NCBI RefSeq assembly: GCF_001650495.1 | Contig: NZ_LWCS01000045.1 | Location: 1 to 41,594, forward strand | Length of the DNA stretch: 41,594 bases | Source: Mycolicibacterium iranicum | Lineage (GTDB): Bacteria > Actinomycetota > Actinomycetes > Mycobacteriales > Mycobacteriaceae | Reading direction: 5' to 3' | Shown: piece by piece, positions 15,589-24,041 of the stretch | Numbering within the stretch: the first letter of the stretch is position 1 | Layout of the letters: the number at the start of each line of letters is the position of its first letter | Position numbers and translations under genes: made by a program | The notes under the pieces: generated by a model | Databases searched by the model: none | The model's input: the letters and a program-made list of their open reading frames with translations, nothing else | What the model was told of the DNA's origin: nothing

Positions 15589-15607
15589 TTAGGGCAGCTT
15601 AACCTAA
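15589..15607 (-). promoter_or_regulatory. IdeR (iron-dependent repressor) box
   Basis: The 19-bp element TTAGGGCAGCTTAACCTAA matches the mycobacterial iron-box consensus TTAGGTTAGSCTAACCTAA at 16 of 19 positions, with perfect outer half-sites. It lies 27 bp upstream of the siderophore-interacting gene. Confidence 0.85.
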
Positions 15608-15635
15608 CTATCGCGGCGGACGGAGTGTCCCCCGG

Positions 15636-16787
15636 TCAGCGTCGAACACGGGTGAACCGGTGCAGCAGCCAAGCCAGCGGGATCGTCACGACCAGCGTGC
15701 CGAAGAACAGCATCCACACCGAACCGGTGTAGATCGGATAGCGCACGACCTCGACCATCACCAGTTCCATCGTGATCAGATGGATCAGGAAGATCTCATA
15801 GGAGATCTCCCCCAGGAACACCATCGGCCGGCTCGCCAGAAACCGCGAGTAGAGACCCGTGTCTCCCAGCGCGAGCGGAGCCACCACCAGCGTCGCGATC
15901 GCCGCATAGAACGCGGTCTTGAACAGGGCCTCGTGCAATCCGGCAGGTGAGGTTGTCGGCTCCCCGGCGATGGGTGTCGACACGATGAAATAGCTGACCA
16001 CCGCCAGCGGCACGCAGACCAAGGCGTACGCACGGACGCCCATCGGCTGCAGCGCAGCCAGCAGCATCCCTCCCACGAACCAGGCCAGATAGCCCGGCAA
16101 CCAGAGCTTGCCGCCGTCGGGCAGGACATCGGTGGTGTGCACCAGCCACATCCACGCCGGCGACACCAGTGCCAGCACACCCAGACCCGTCAGCAGAGGC
16201 CAGGGGCGCCAACGCCTTCGGCACAACACGACGAGGAGCAGGTAGGCCAGCACAGGCAGCACGACATAGAAGGCCACCTCGACCGCGAGGCTCCACATCT
16301 GCGTAAGTCCCTGGTGGAGAAAGGAATACAGATAGTTGTCGGTGTAGATCTGGGTCAGTGTGAGGTTGCGGAACAAGCCTTCCCACGTGTGTCCCGGGTT
16401 CGGGCCCGCTGTCCGGAAGTGGTAGACGAGATAGGCGGCGACGACCGTGACCACATATGCGGGCATGATCCGGCGCACCCGGTGCCAGGCATAGCGACGG
16501 ACCGACGGAGGCCGATCACCGGCGAACGATGCCTTCACCCAGGGCAGAAACAGCAGCAAGCCCGACAGTACGAAGAAGATCGGCACGCCGATCTCCATCC
16601 GCGAATACATCAAGCCCACATAGCCTTGCGGATACTTGCCCGTCGTATAGGCGGCGTGGGTCAGCACCACGAGAAGCGCGGCGACGGCGCGGATCCCGGT
16701 GAGTGAGGCGACCCGATCGGAGGTGACGGACTCCAGTCCCCCGGCCTCCTCGACGCCGGACGTGCCCTGGCCGGCGGGCAGGGTCAC
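15636..16787 (-). CDS. Membrane acyltransferase, family 3 (Rv1254-like)
   Basis: This 383-residue integral membrane protein of the acyltransferase 3 (OafA/Nol) family opens with the signature SLTGIRAVAALLVVLTHAAY, in which His44 is the likely catalytic residue. It continues through about ten hydrophobic helices to a basic C-terminus (LHRFTRVRR). These enzymes transfer acetyl or other acyl groups from a cytoplasmic donor to sugars or lipids at the membrane. Its length equals that recalled for M. tuberculosis Rv1254 and its neighbours are the same. The GTG start at 16787 overlaps the DeaD stop (GTGA), so the two are co-translated. The acceptor molecule is unknown. Confidence 0.9.
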   Translation of the reverse strand: MTLPAGQGTSGVEEAGGLESVTSDRVASLTGIRAVAALLVVLTHAAYTTGKYPQGYVGLMYSRMEIGVPIFFVLSGLLLFLPWVKASFAGDRPPSVRRYAWHRVRRIMPAYVVTVVAAYLVYHFRTAGPNPGHTWEGLFRNLTLTQIYTDNYLYSFLHQGLTQMWSLAVEVAFYVVLPVLAYLLLVVLCRRRWRPWPLLTGLGVLALVSPAWMWLVHTTDVLPDGGKLWLPGYLAWFVGGMLLAALQPMGVRAYALVCVPLAVVSYFIVSTPIAGEPTTSPAGLHEALFKTAFYAAIATLVVAPLALGDTGLYSRFLASRPMVFLGEISYEIFLIHLITMELVMVEVVRYPIYTGSVWMLFFGTLVVTIPLAWLLHRFTRVRR

Positions 16788-18472
16788 TTCGTCTTTGGCT
16801 TCCCCCGATGCGGCTTCGGCCCGCGATCGGGTTGCAGCTGGATCAGCTGACCCTGAATCCTGGTGTTCTCCAACGCCTTCAGCGTCTTGGCAGGCAGCTT
16901 CGCCGGCAGTTCCACCAGCGAGTGATCGACCTTGATGGTGATATGGCCGAAGTCGCTTCGATGCAATCCGCCTTCGTTGGCGATGGCGCCCACGATGGCA
17001 CCGGGGGCAACCTTGTGACGCTTGCCCACCGCTATCCGGTAGGTCGCGAGATCGCTACGGCGCTCACGCGGCTTGCGCGGCGGCCCGTCGCTCCGCTCTC
17101 CACGGTCCGGACGCTCGCGGCGCTTCTCAGGCGGCGGCTCCGTCATCAGGAATTCCTCGCCGTCGCGGCTCTGCAGCGCCAGTGCGGCGGCGATATCGGC
17201 CATCGGCACGTCGTGATCGCGCTCGTAGCCCTCGATCAGCTTGCGGAACAGTTCGATGCCCGGCTTGTCGAGCCCATCGGTGATCGAGTCGCGGAACTTC
17301 GCGACCCGCTTCTCGTTGACGTCGTCGACGGACGGCAGCTCCGACTCGACCAGCTTCTGCCTCGTCACCCGTTCGATCGCATTGAGCAGGTGACGTTCGC
17401 GCGGCGTCACGAACAGCAGCGCCGTCCCCGACCGGCCTGCACGCCCGGTGCGTCCGATCCGGTGGACGTAGGACTCCGGATCGTGAGGAATGTCGAAGTT
17501 CACCACGTGGGAGATGCGCTCGACGTCCAGGCCGCGGGCCGCGACGTCGGTGGCCACCAGGATGTCGATCGATCCGTCCTTGAGCGCGTTGATGGTGCGC
17601 TCACGGACCGCCTGCGCAATGTCGCCGTTGATCGCGGCCGCGGCGAAACCGCGCGCTTTCAGCTTCTCGGCCACTTCTTCGGTCGCCTGCTTGGTGCGGA
17701 CGAAGACGATCATCGCGTCGCCCTGCTCGACCTCAAGTAGCCGCGTCAGCGCGTCCATCTTGCGCGGATACGACACCAGGAAGTAGCGCTGCGTGATGTT
17801 CTCCGCGGTCTGTGTCTTCGCCTTGACCGTCACCTCGACCGGATCGTGCAGGTACTTGGCGGTGATCTTCTTGATGGCAGGCGGCATCGTCGCCGAGAAC
17901 AGGGCGACCTGCTTGTACTCGGGAGTGTCGGCCAGGATGCGTTCGACATCCTCGGCGAAACCCATCTGCAGCATCTCGTCGGCCTCGTCGAGCACCAGGT
18001 AGTCCAGATGAGAGAGGTCGAGGCTGCCCTTCTCCAGGTGGTCGATCACGCGGCCCGGCGTGCCGACGACGACCTGCGCACCGCGCTTGAGGCCCGACAG
18101 CTGCGGCACATACGACGACCCGCCGTAGATCGGCAGCACATTGACCCGCAGGTGCGCGCCGTAGCGGCCGAAAGCCTCCGCGACCTGCAGCGCGAGCTCG
18201 CGGGTCGGCGCCAGGACGAGGGCCTGTGTACTGCGGCTGTCGGTGTCGATCTTCGACAGGATCGGGATCGCGAAGGCCGCCGTCTTGCCGGTTCCGGTCT
18301 GCGCCAGGCCGACGACATCGGAGCCCGCCAGCATGGCCGGGATCGTCGCCGCCTGGATGGGAGAGGGCGATTCGTATCCGACGTCGGCGACGGCCTGCAG
18401 CACCGAAGGGTGTATTTGCAGGTCAGCAAAGGTCAGGTCTGCGGGCTCTGGCTCCGCATTCGAGGACGTCAT
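16784..18472 (-). CDS. deaD: DEAD-box ATP-dependent RNA helicase
   Basis: This 562-residue helicase has the full DEAD-box motif series: the Q-motif region (YESPSPIQAATIP), Walker A AQTGTGKT, PTRELALQ, DEADEMLQMGF, SAT, and HRIGRTGRAGRSG in the second RecA domain. The C-terminal part carries an Arg/Glu-rich linker and a DbpA/CsdA-type RNA-binding domain (ending near 'GQLIQLQPDRG'), then a Lys-rich tail. This is the CsdA/DeaD architecture involved in ribosome assembly and mRNA decay, especially in the cold. Length and neighbours match M. tuberculosis Rv1253. The ATG at 18472 begins MTSSNAEPEPADLTF. It is followed by the acyltransferase through a 4-bp overlap. Confidence 0.95.
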   Translation of the reverse strand: MTSSNAEPEPADLTFADLQIHPSVLQAVADVGYESPSPIQAATIPAMLAGSDVVGLAQTGTGKTAAFAIPILSKIDTDSRSTQALVLAPTRELALQVAEAFGRYGAHLRVNVLPIYGGSSYVPQLSGLKRGAQVVVGTPGRVIDHLEKGSLDLSHLDYLVLDEADEMLQMGFAEDVERILADTPEYKQVALFSATMPPAIKKITAKYLHDPVEVTVKAKTQTAENITQRYFLVSYPRKMDALTRLLEVEQGDAMIVFVRTKQATEEVAEKLKARGFAAAAINGDIAQAVRERTINALKDGSIDILVATDVAARGLDVERISHVVNFDIPHDPESYVHRIGRTGRAGRSGTALLFVTPRERHLLNAIERVTRQKLVESELPSVDDVNEKRVAKFRDSITDGLDKPGIELFRKLIEGYERDHDVPMADIAAALALQSRDGEEFLMTEPPPEKRRERPDRGERSDGPPRKPRERRSDLATYRIAVGKRHKVAPGAIVGAIANEGGLHRSDFGHITIKVDHSLVELPAKLPAKTLKALENTRIQGQLIQLQPDRGPKPHRGKPKTK

Positions 18473-18586
18473 CGTCGTTGAAGTCTAGTGGCAACCTGGG
18501 CGTCTTCCGGCCAGTGCTCATCGCAGTGCTCATTACGCGGTGTGCCTCGCCTCCCTCCGCGTGTGCTGCCGGTAGGTTGCCCAACT

Positions 18587-19147
18587 GTGAAATGGGCGTG
18601 GGTCGTCGGCTCCGTGATGGCCGCAGCAGCGGTCACCTCGGCCTGCAGCCCCGGCGACTCCACGGTGTCGAAGACGCCTGATCAGACCACCCCCGCGGCA
18701 GCCGCACCCGCCGCCCCACCACCGGGTCAGCCCATCGGACCTCCGCCCGGGCCCGTCCCCGCCGACGATCCGTGCGCCACCGATCTGACGGCGCCGGAGA
18801 TCGCGCAGGCCGTGTCTGCGCTTCCCCGCGACCCGCGAAGCAACCAGGCCTGGAACCCCGAACCGCTGGCGGGCAACTACAACGTGTGCGCGCAGCTGTC
18901 GGCGGTCATCATCAAGGCCAACACCAATTCGGACAACCCGAATACCCGCGCGCTGCTGTTCCACCAGGGCAAGTTCATCCCGACCGGCGTGCCCGACACC
19001 TATGGGTTCAACGGCCTCGACACCACGCAGACCACCGGCGACACGGTCGCGCTGAAGTTCTCCGGCGGCGTGCCGGGGCTCGACAGCGTGGTCAGGTTCC
19101 GCTGGAACGGCAGCGGGGTCGAGTTGATCGGCAACACGCCCGGCTGA
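18587..19147 (+). CDS. lprE: Lipoprotein LprE
   Basis: Starting from the GTG at 18587 the protein has 186 residues and a short lipoprotein signal peptide: KW, a hydrophobic stretch VVGSVMAAAAV, then a lipobox ending at Cys20 (TSAC). The mature protein opens with a low-complexity Pro/Ala linker (about 35-60), usual for a lipoprotein tethered to the outer face of the cytoplasmic membrane. A roughly 130-residue beta-rich domain with two cysteines follows. Context (divergent to deaD, followed by the large nuclease-helicase) identifies it as the counterpart of Rv1252c. The frame is open further upstream to 18488, but those codons lie in the deaD promoter region and have no signal sequence. Confidence 0.85.
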   Translation: MKWAWVVGSVMAAAAVTSACSPGDSTVSKTPDQTTPAAAAPAAPPPGQPIGPPPGPVPADDPCATDLTAPEIAQAVSALPRDPRSNQAWNPEPLAGNYNVCAQLSAVIIKANTNSDNPNTRALLFHQGKFIPTGVPDTYGFNGLDTTQTTGDTVALKFSGGVPGLDSVVRFRWNGSGVELIGNTPG

Positions 19148-19151
19148 ACCA

Positions 19152-19217
19152 CGCCGAAATATCATTCCGGGTCGTAGTCGGACCCGAAATCGCAACCCGG
19201 AATGATATTTCGCGGCG
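19152..19217. repeat. Long intergenic inverted repeat (hairpin) after lprE
   Basis: Arms at 19155-19172 and 19195-19212 are perfectly complementary over 18 bp (GAAATATCATTCCGGGT and its reverse complement form most of each arm), extended by GGCG/CGCC with one bulged base. The loop is 22 bases. The left arm starts within 10 bases of the lprE stop. There is no U-tract, so it may act as an mRNA stabiliser, a non-canonical terminator or a protein-binding site. AT content is high compared with its surroundings. Confidence 0.75.
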
Positions 19218-19239
19218 ATGAGCTGTCGGTGGATTCGCT

Positions 19240-19245
19240 TACAGT
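19240..19245 (+). promoter_or_regulatory. Putative -10 for the nuclease-helicase gene
   Basis: TACAGT fits TANNNT and lies 6 nt before the GTG at 19252, consistent with a leaderless message. No Shine-Dalgarno sequence precedes that GTG. Confidence 0.35.
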
Positions 19246-19251
19246 GGCTGC

Positions 19252-22200
19252 GTGTTCGTGGCCACCGACGCGGGCGAAGACCGTGTCATCTACAGCGCCT
19301 CCGACCTCGCCGCCGCGGCGCGCTGCGAGTACGCGTTGTTGCGGTCGTTCGACGCGAGGCTGGGCTGGGGGCCGGACGTCTCGGGTGACGACGAGCTGCT
19401 GGCCCGCACGGCGACCCTGGGTGACGAGCACGAGCAGCGCCACCTCGCCGCGCTGCGGCTGGAGTCCGACGTCGCGATCATCGGCAGGCCCGAGTACACC
19501 GTTGAGGGGCTGACCGCCGCGGCGGAGCAGACCAGGCGCGCCATCGAGAACCGTGCACCCGTCATCTATCAGGCCGCCATGTTCGACGGGCGCTTCGCCG
19601 GTTTCGCCGACTTCCTGGTGCTCGAAGACGGCGAACGCTATCGCCTGCGTGACACCAAGCTCGCTCGCTCTGTCAAGGTCGAGGCACTGTTGCAGATGGC
19701 GGCATACATCGAAACCCTTTCTGCAGCAGGCGTTCCGGTGGCTCCGGAAGTCGATCTGGTACTGGGAGACAGCACGGTGGCCAGCTACGCCGTCGACGAA
19801 CTGCTGCCGGTGTACCGGCCCCGCCGCGACGCGCTGCAACAACTTCTCGACGGACACCTCGCCCGGGGCAGGGCGGTGGCGTGGGAGGACGAGTATGTGC
19901 GGGCGTGCTTCCGCTGCGCCGAGTGCGAGGCGAAAGTCCGTGAGCATGACGACCTGCTGCTGGTGGCCGGGATGCGGGTCAGCCAGCGGGCCCGTCTCAT
20001 CGACGCCGGCATCACGACCGCGCACGACCTCGCCGCGCACGACGGCCCGGTGCCCGAATTGTCGACCCGCACCGTGGCCGCGCTGAAAGCGCAAGCGCAG
20101 CTTCAGATCGCCGAGCGGATCGATGGCAAGCCACCGTACGAGCTCGTCGACTCGCAGCCACTGATGGTGCTGCCCGACGTCGACAAGGGCGATCTGTTCT
20201 TCGACTTCGAGGGCGACCCGCTGTGGACGGCCGACGGGCATGAGTGGGGACTCGAATATCTCTGGGGCGTACTCACGGTCGCCGATGATTTTCAACCCTT
20301 CTGGGCGCACAACCGCGTCGAGGAGCGTCAGGCCCTCAAGCACTTTCTGGCGTTCGTGCGCAAGCGGAGGCGTCGCTATCCCCGGATGCATGTTTACCAC
20401 TACGCGGCGTACGAGAAGAGCACGCTGCTGCGTCTGGCGGGCCGCTACGGTGTCGGCGAACAGGAGGTCGACGAGCTGCTGCGCGACGGCGTACTCGTCG
20501 ACCTGTACCCGTTGGTGCGCAAGAGCATTCGGGTCGGTACCGAGAACTACAGCATCAAATCGCTCGAGCCCCTGTACATGGGCAACGAGCTGCGCGACGG
20601 TGAGGTCACGACGGCCACCGCGTCGATCACCGAGTACGCCCGCTTCTGCGAGCTTCGCGACGAGGGCCGCACCGACGAGGCCGCCACTGTGCTCAAGGAG
20701 ATCGAGGAGTACAACCGTTACGACTGCCGTTCGACGCGGAGGCTGCGGGACTGGCTGATGGCCCGGGCGATCGAGTCCGGCGTCCCGCCGCGCGGACCCG
20801 TGGTCGTCAATACCGAGCGGGTCGCCGCGGAACCAGACGACGTCGAACGCAGGCTGCTCAAATTCGCGGGCGACGGGATCGACAGCCGCACCCCCGAACA
20901 ATCCGCGGCCGCGCTGATGGCTGCCGCCAAGGGTTTTCACAAACGGGAGGACAAGCCGTTCTGGTGGGCACACTTCGACCGGATCAACAATCCGGTCGAC
21001 GAATGGGCCGACGACGGCGACGTGTTCATCGCCGAGGACCACGAGATCATCGCCGACTGGCACAAGCCGCCCAAGGCGCGCAAGCCGCAGCGACACGTCC
21101 GGTTGTTCGGCGAGATCGCCAATGGCGAACTGGCGAAAGAGATGTACGCCCTCTACGACCCGCCGTCACCGGCCGGATTGACCGACGACCCGGACCGGCG
21201 CGGTTTCGGCTCGGTGACCGTCGCCGGCTGCGACGACCCGGAGGCACCGACCGAGGTCGTCATCGTCGAGCGGCAACCCAAGGACGGCGACACGTTCAGC
21301 CAGGTGCCGTTCGCGCTGACCCCCGGGCCACCGATCAGCACCACCACGCTGCAGGACGCGATCGCCGACACCGCGGCGCTGGTAGCCGCGGGGTTGCCGA
21401 ACCTGCCCGCCGACGCGTTGACCGACATCCTGCTGCGGCGGCCACCCCGAACCCGCAGCGGCGATGCCCTGCCCCGTAGCGGCGACGTCGTCGACGACAT
21501 CACCGGCGCGCTGCTCGACCTCGACTCGTCCTACCTCGCCGTGCACGGCCCTCCGGGCACCGGTAAGACCTACACCTCGGCACAGGTGATCGCCGCACTG
21601 GTCACCGAGCACCACTGGTCGATCGGCGTGGTCGCACAGTCGCACGCCGTGGTGGAGAACCTGTTCGCCGGCATCATGGACGCCGGCATCGACGGAGCGC
21701 GGGTCGGCAAGAAACTCAACACCGTGAGTACCGGGTGGACGGAGCTGGATCGCGACGACTTCGCGACGTTCATCTGCCAGGACGGTTGCGTCGTCGGCGG
21801 CACGGCGTGGGACTTCGGCAACGCCAACAAGTTCGAGCGCGACAGCCTTGACCTGCTGGTCATCGAAGAGGCCGGCCAGTTCAGCCTGGCCAACACCGTC
21901 GCGGTGTCCCGAGCGGCGCGCAACCTGCTGTTGCTCGGCGATCCGCAGCAGCTGCCCCAGGTCAGCCAGGGCACCCATCCCGAACCTGTCGACGGGTCGG
22001 CGCTCGGATGGCTCGTCGACGGGCACCACACGCTGCCGCCTGAGCGCGGTTACTTCCTCGACCTGTCGTACCGCATGCATCCCGACGTCTGCAGAGCCGT
22101 GTCGCGGCTCGCCTACGACCGTAGGCTGCACTCGCACGAGGCGGTCACCGCCGCGCGCCGCCTCGACGGTGTGAGGCCTGGCGTCCGGACGCTGAGCGTC

Positions 22201-22668
22201 CGACACCTCGGCAATGCGACCGAGAGCCCCGAGGAGGCCGACGCGATCGTCGCCGCAATCGCCGACCTGTTGGGCACGCCGTGGACCGATGAAGACGGCA
22301 CGCGTCCGCTGGCTCAGGGCGACATCCTCGTGGTCACGCCGTACAACGCCCAGGTGGTCCTGGTCCGTCGCCGTCTGGAGGCCGCCGGCCTGACCGACGT
22401 GCGCGCGGGCACCGTCGACAAGTTCCAGGGACAGCAGGCGCCGGTGGTGTTCGTGTCGATGACGGCGTCCTCGATCGACGACGTGCCACGTGGAATCGCG
22501 TTCCTGCTCAACAGAAACCGCCTCAACGTTGCCGTGAGCAGAGCCAAGTATCTCGCGATGATCGTGCGCTCCGATCAGCTGACCGAGTACCTACCTGGAA
22601 CGCCGGATCGGCTGGTCGAGTTGGGCTCGTTCCTCTGCCTGACGGACTGTGATACACCGGGCCCGTGA
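19252..22668 (+). CDS. Three-domain Fe-S RecB-like nuclease / RNase H-like exonuclease / SF1 helicase (Rv1251c-like, TM0106 family)
   Basis: This 1138-residue protein combines three nucleic-acid modules. Residues 1-235 resemble a RecB/Cas4-type nuclease: SASDLAAAARCEY with Cys25, GFADFLVLEDG, the Asp-x-Lys motif in RDTKLA, QMAAY, then ACFRCAECE (about 219-227). The four Cys are positioned as in Fe-S-cluster nucleases. Residues about 310-510 form an RNase H-fold exonuclease-like domain: FFDFEGDP, YHYAAYEKS, YNRYDC. From about 750 comes a DNA2/UPF1-like helicase: GPPGTGKT (766-773), VIEEAGQF, LLGDPQQLP, TVDKFQGQQ, NVAVSRAK. The length equals that recalled for Rv1251c. It is probably a DNA-end-processing or nucleic-acid quality-control enzyme; the substrate is undetermined. 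The GTG start has a -10 just upstream. Confidence 0.88.
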   Translation: MFVATDAGEDRVIYSASDLAAAARCEYALLRSFDARLGWGPDVSGDDELLARTATLGDEHEQRHLAALRLESDVAIIGRPEYTVEGLTAAAEQTRRAIENRAPVIYQAAMFDGRFAGFADFLVLEDGERYRLRDTKLARSVKVEALLQMAAYIETLSAAGVPVAPEVDLVLGDSTVASYAVDELLPVYRPRRDALQQLLDGHLARGRAVAWEDEYVRACFRCAECEAKVREHDDLLLVAGMRVSQRARLIDAGITTAHDLAAHDGPVPELSTRTVAALKAQAQLQIAERIDGKPPYELVDSQPLMVLPDVDKGDLFFDFEGDPLWTADGHEWGLEYLWGVLTVADDFQPFWAHNRVEERQALKHFLAFVRKRRRRYPRMHVYHYAAYEKSTLLRLAGRYGVGEQEVDELLRDGVLVDLYPLVRKSIRVGTENYSIKSLEPLYMGNELRDGEVTTATASITEYARFCELRDEGRTDEAATVLKEIEEYNRYDCRSTRRLRDWLMARAIESGVPPRGPVVVNTERVAAEPDDVERRLLKFAGDGIDSRTPEQSAAALMAAAKGFHKREDKPFWWAHFDRINNPVDEWADDGDVFIAEDHEIIADWHKPPKARKPQRHVRLFGEIANGELAKEMYALYDPPSPAGLTDDPDRRGFGSVTVAGCDDPEAPTEVVIVERQPKDGDTFSQVPFALTPGPPISTTTLQDAIADTAALVAAGLPNLPADALTDILLRRPPRTRSGDALPRSGDVVDDITGALLDLDSSYLAVHGPPGTGKTYTSAQVIAALVTEHHWSIGVVAQSHAVVENLFAGIMDAGIDGARVGKKLNTVSTGWTELDRDDFATFICQDGCVVGGTAWDFGNANKFERDSLDLLVIEEAGQFSLANTVAVSRAARNLLLLGDPQQLPQVSQGTHPEPVDGSALGWLVDGHHTLPPERGYFLDLSYRMHPDVCRAVSRLAYDRRLHSHEAVTAARRLDGVRPGVRTLSVRHLGNATESPEEADAIVAAIADLLGTPWTDEDGTRPLAQGDILVVTPYNAQVVLVRRRLEAAGLTDVRAGTVDKFQGQQAPVVFVSMTASSIDDVPRGIAFLLNRNRLNVAVSRAKYLAMIVRSDQLTEYLPGTPDRLVELGSFLCLTDCDTPGP

Positions 22669-24023
22669 CCGAAGCACTGATGGAACGACTCGCGGCAATC
22701 GTCGGAGCGGCCTATGTGACGACCGACAGCGACGTCCTCGAAGGGCGCTCCATCGACCACACCGGCAGGTATCGGGGTCATGCGTCGGCGCTGGTGCGAC
22801 CAGGGTCAACCGACGAGGTGGCGGCTGTGCTGCGCGAATGCCGCGCGGCGGGTGTCAGCGTCACGGTGCAGGGTGGGCGCACGTCGCTGGTCGCGGGCAC
22901 AGTGCCAGAACATGACGACGTGCTGCTCTCGACCGAACGGTTGCGCGACATCGGAGAGGTCGACGTCGTGGAGCGCCGGGTGCGGGTCGGCGCCGGGGCG
23001 ACGCTGGCCGACGTACAACGAGCGGCCACCGCGGCCGGTCTGGTGTTCGGGGTCGACCTCGCGGCCCGCGACACGGCCACCGTCGGCGGCATGGCGTCGA
23101 CCAACGCAGGCGGGTTGCGCACAGTGTGCTACGGGAACATGGGTGAGCAGGTCATCGGGCTCGACGTGGTGCTGCCCGACGGTTCGGTGGTCCACCGGCA
23201 CAGCCAGGTGCGCAGCGACAACACCGGTTACGACCTGGCCTCGCTGTTCGTCGGCGCCGAGGGCACGCTCGGCGTGATCACGGCGCTGGATCTGCGGCTG
23301 CACCTCACGCCCCGCCAACGCGTCACAGCCATCTGTGGTTTCGCCGATCTGGACGCGCTGATCGCGACCGGACGGATTTTTCGCGACATGGAAGGCATTG
23401 CAGCGTTGGAGCTGATCGACGCCAGAGCCAGCGCGCTGACCGCCGAACACGTCGGAGTTTCGGCCCCCGTCCAGGGCGCATGGCAGCTGCTGATCGAGCT
23501 CGCAGGAGAGACGGACCTCACTGAGCGGCTGGCCGGCGCGCTCGAGGACGCGCAGTTGTCCGACGAACCCGCCGTCGGCGTCGACGCGAACGCCCAGCAA
23601 CGGCTGTGGCAGGTCCGCGAGGCCGTCGCCGATGTGCTCGGCGTCTACGGTCCCCCGTTGAAATTCGATGTTTCGCTTCCACTTTCAGCTGTTCACGCGT
23701 TCTCAGAAGACGCCGCACGCCTGATCGCCGAGCACGCACCCGACGCGATCCCTGTGCTGTTCGGCCACGTCGGCGAGGGCAACCTCCACCTCAACATCGT
23801 GCGCTGCGCGCTCACCGGCGACGCCGAGCGTCAGCTGTACACGGCGATGATGAGACTGATCGCCGATCACGGTGGCAATGTCAGCTCCGAACACGGCGTC
23901 GGGACCCGCAAACGTGACTACCTGTCGATGGCGCGCACCGATGCCGACATCGCCGCGATGCGCGTCCTCAAGGACGCCCTCGACCCCACCGGTTACCTCA
24001 ATCGCGCGGTCCTGTTCGGCTAA
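22665..24023 (+). CDS. FAD-binding oxidase, GlcD-like (second copy)
   Basis: This 452-residue flavoprotein belongs to the same VAO/GlcD family as the gene at 1141-2502. It shows VTVQGGRTSLVAG, GGMASTNAGG and GAEGTLGVITAL in the FAD domain and FGHVGEGNLHLNIV and SEHGVGTRKRDYL in the C-terminal half. The family oxidises 2-hydroxy acids; hydroxyglutarate, lactate and glycolate are all possible. The GTG at 22665 overlaps the preceding stop (GTGA); an ATG at 22680 is an alternative. It appears to be in one transcription unit with the nuclease-helicase upstream and possibly the flavoprotein 18 bp downstream. The two GlcD-like copies differ clearly in sequence, so they are not a recent duplication. 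Confidence 0.88.
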   Translation: MTEALMERLAAIVGAAYVTTDSDVLEGRSIDHTGRYRGHASALVRPGSTDEVAAVLRECRAAGVSVTVQGGRTSLVAGTVPEHDDVLLSTERLRDIGEVDVVERRVRVGAGATLADVQRAATAAGLVFGVDLAARDTATVGGMASTNAGGLRTVCYGNMGEQVIGLDVVLPDGSVVHRHSQVRSDNTGYDLASLFVGAEGTLGVITALDLRLHLTPRQRVTAICGFADLDALIATGRIFRDMEGIAALELIDARASALTAEHVGVSAPVQGAWQLLIELAGETDLTERLAGALEDAQLSDEPAVGVDANAQQRLWQVREAVADVLGVYGPPLKFDVSLPLSAVHAFSEDAARLIAEHAPDAIPVLFGHVGEGNLHLNIVRCALTGDAERQLYTAMMRLIADHGGNVSSEHGVGTRKRDYLSMARTDADIAAMRVLKDALDPTGYLNRAVLFG

Positions 24024-24041
24024 CAGGTAGCGTGGCGCGGG

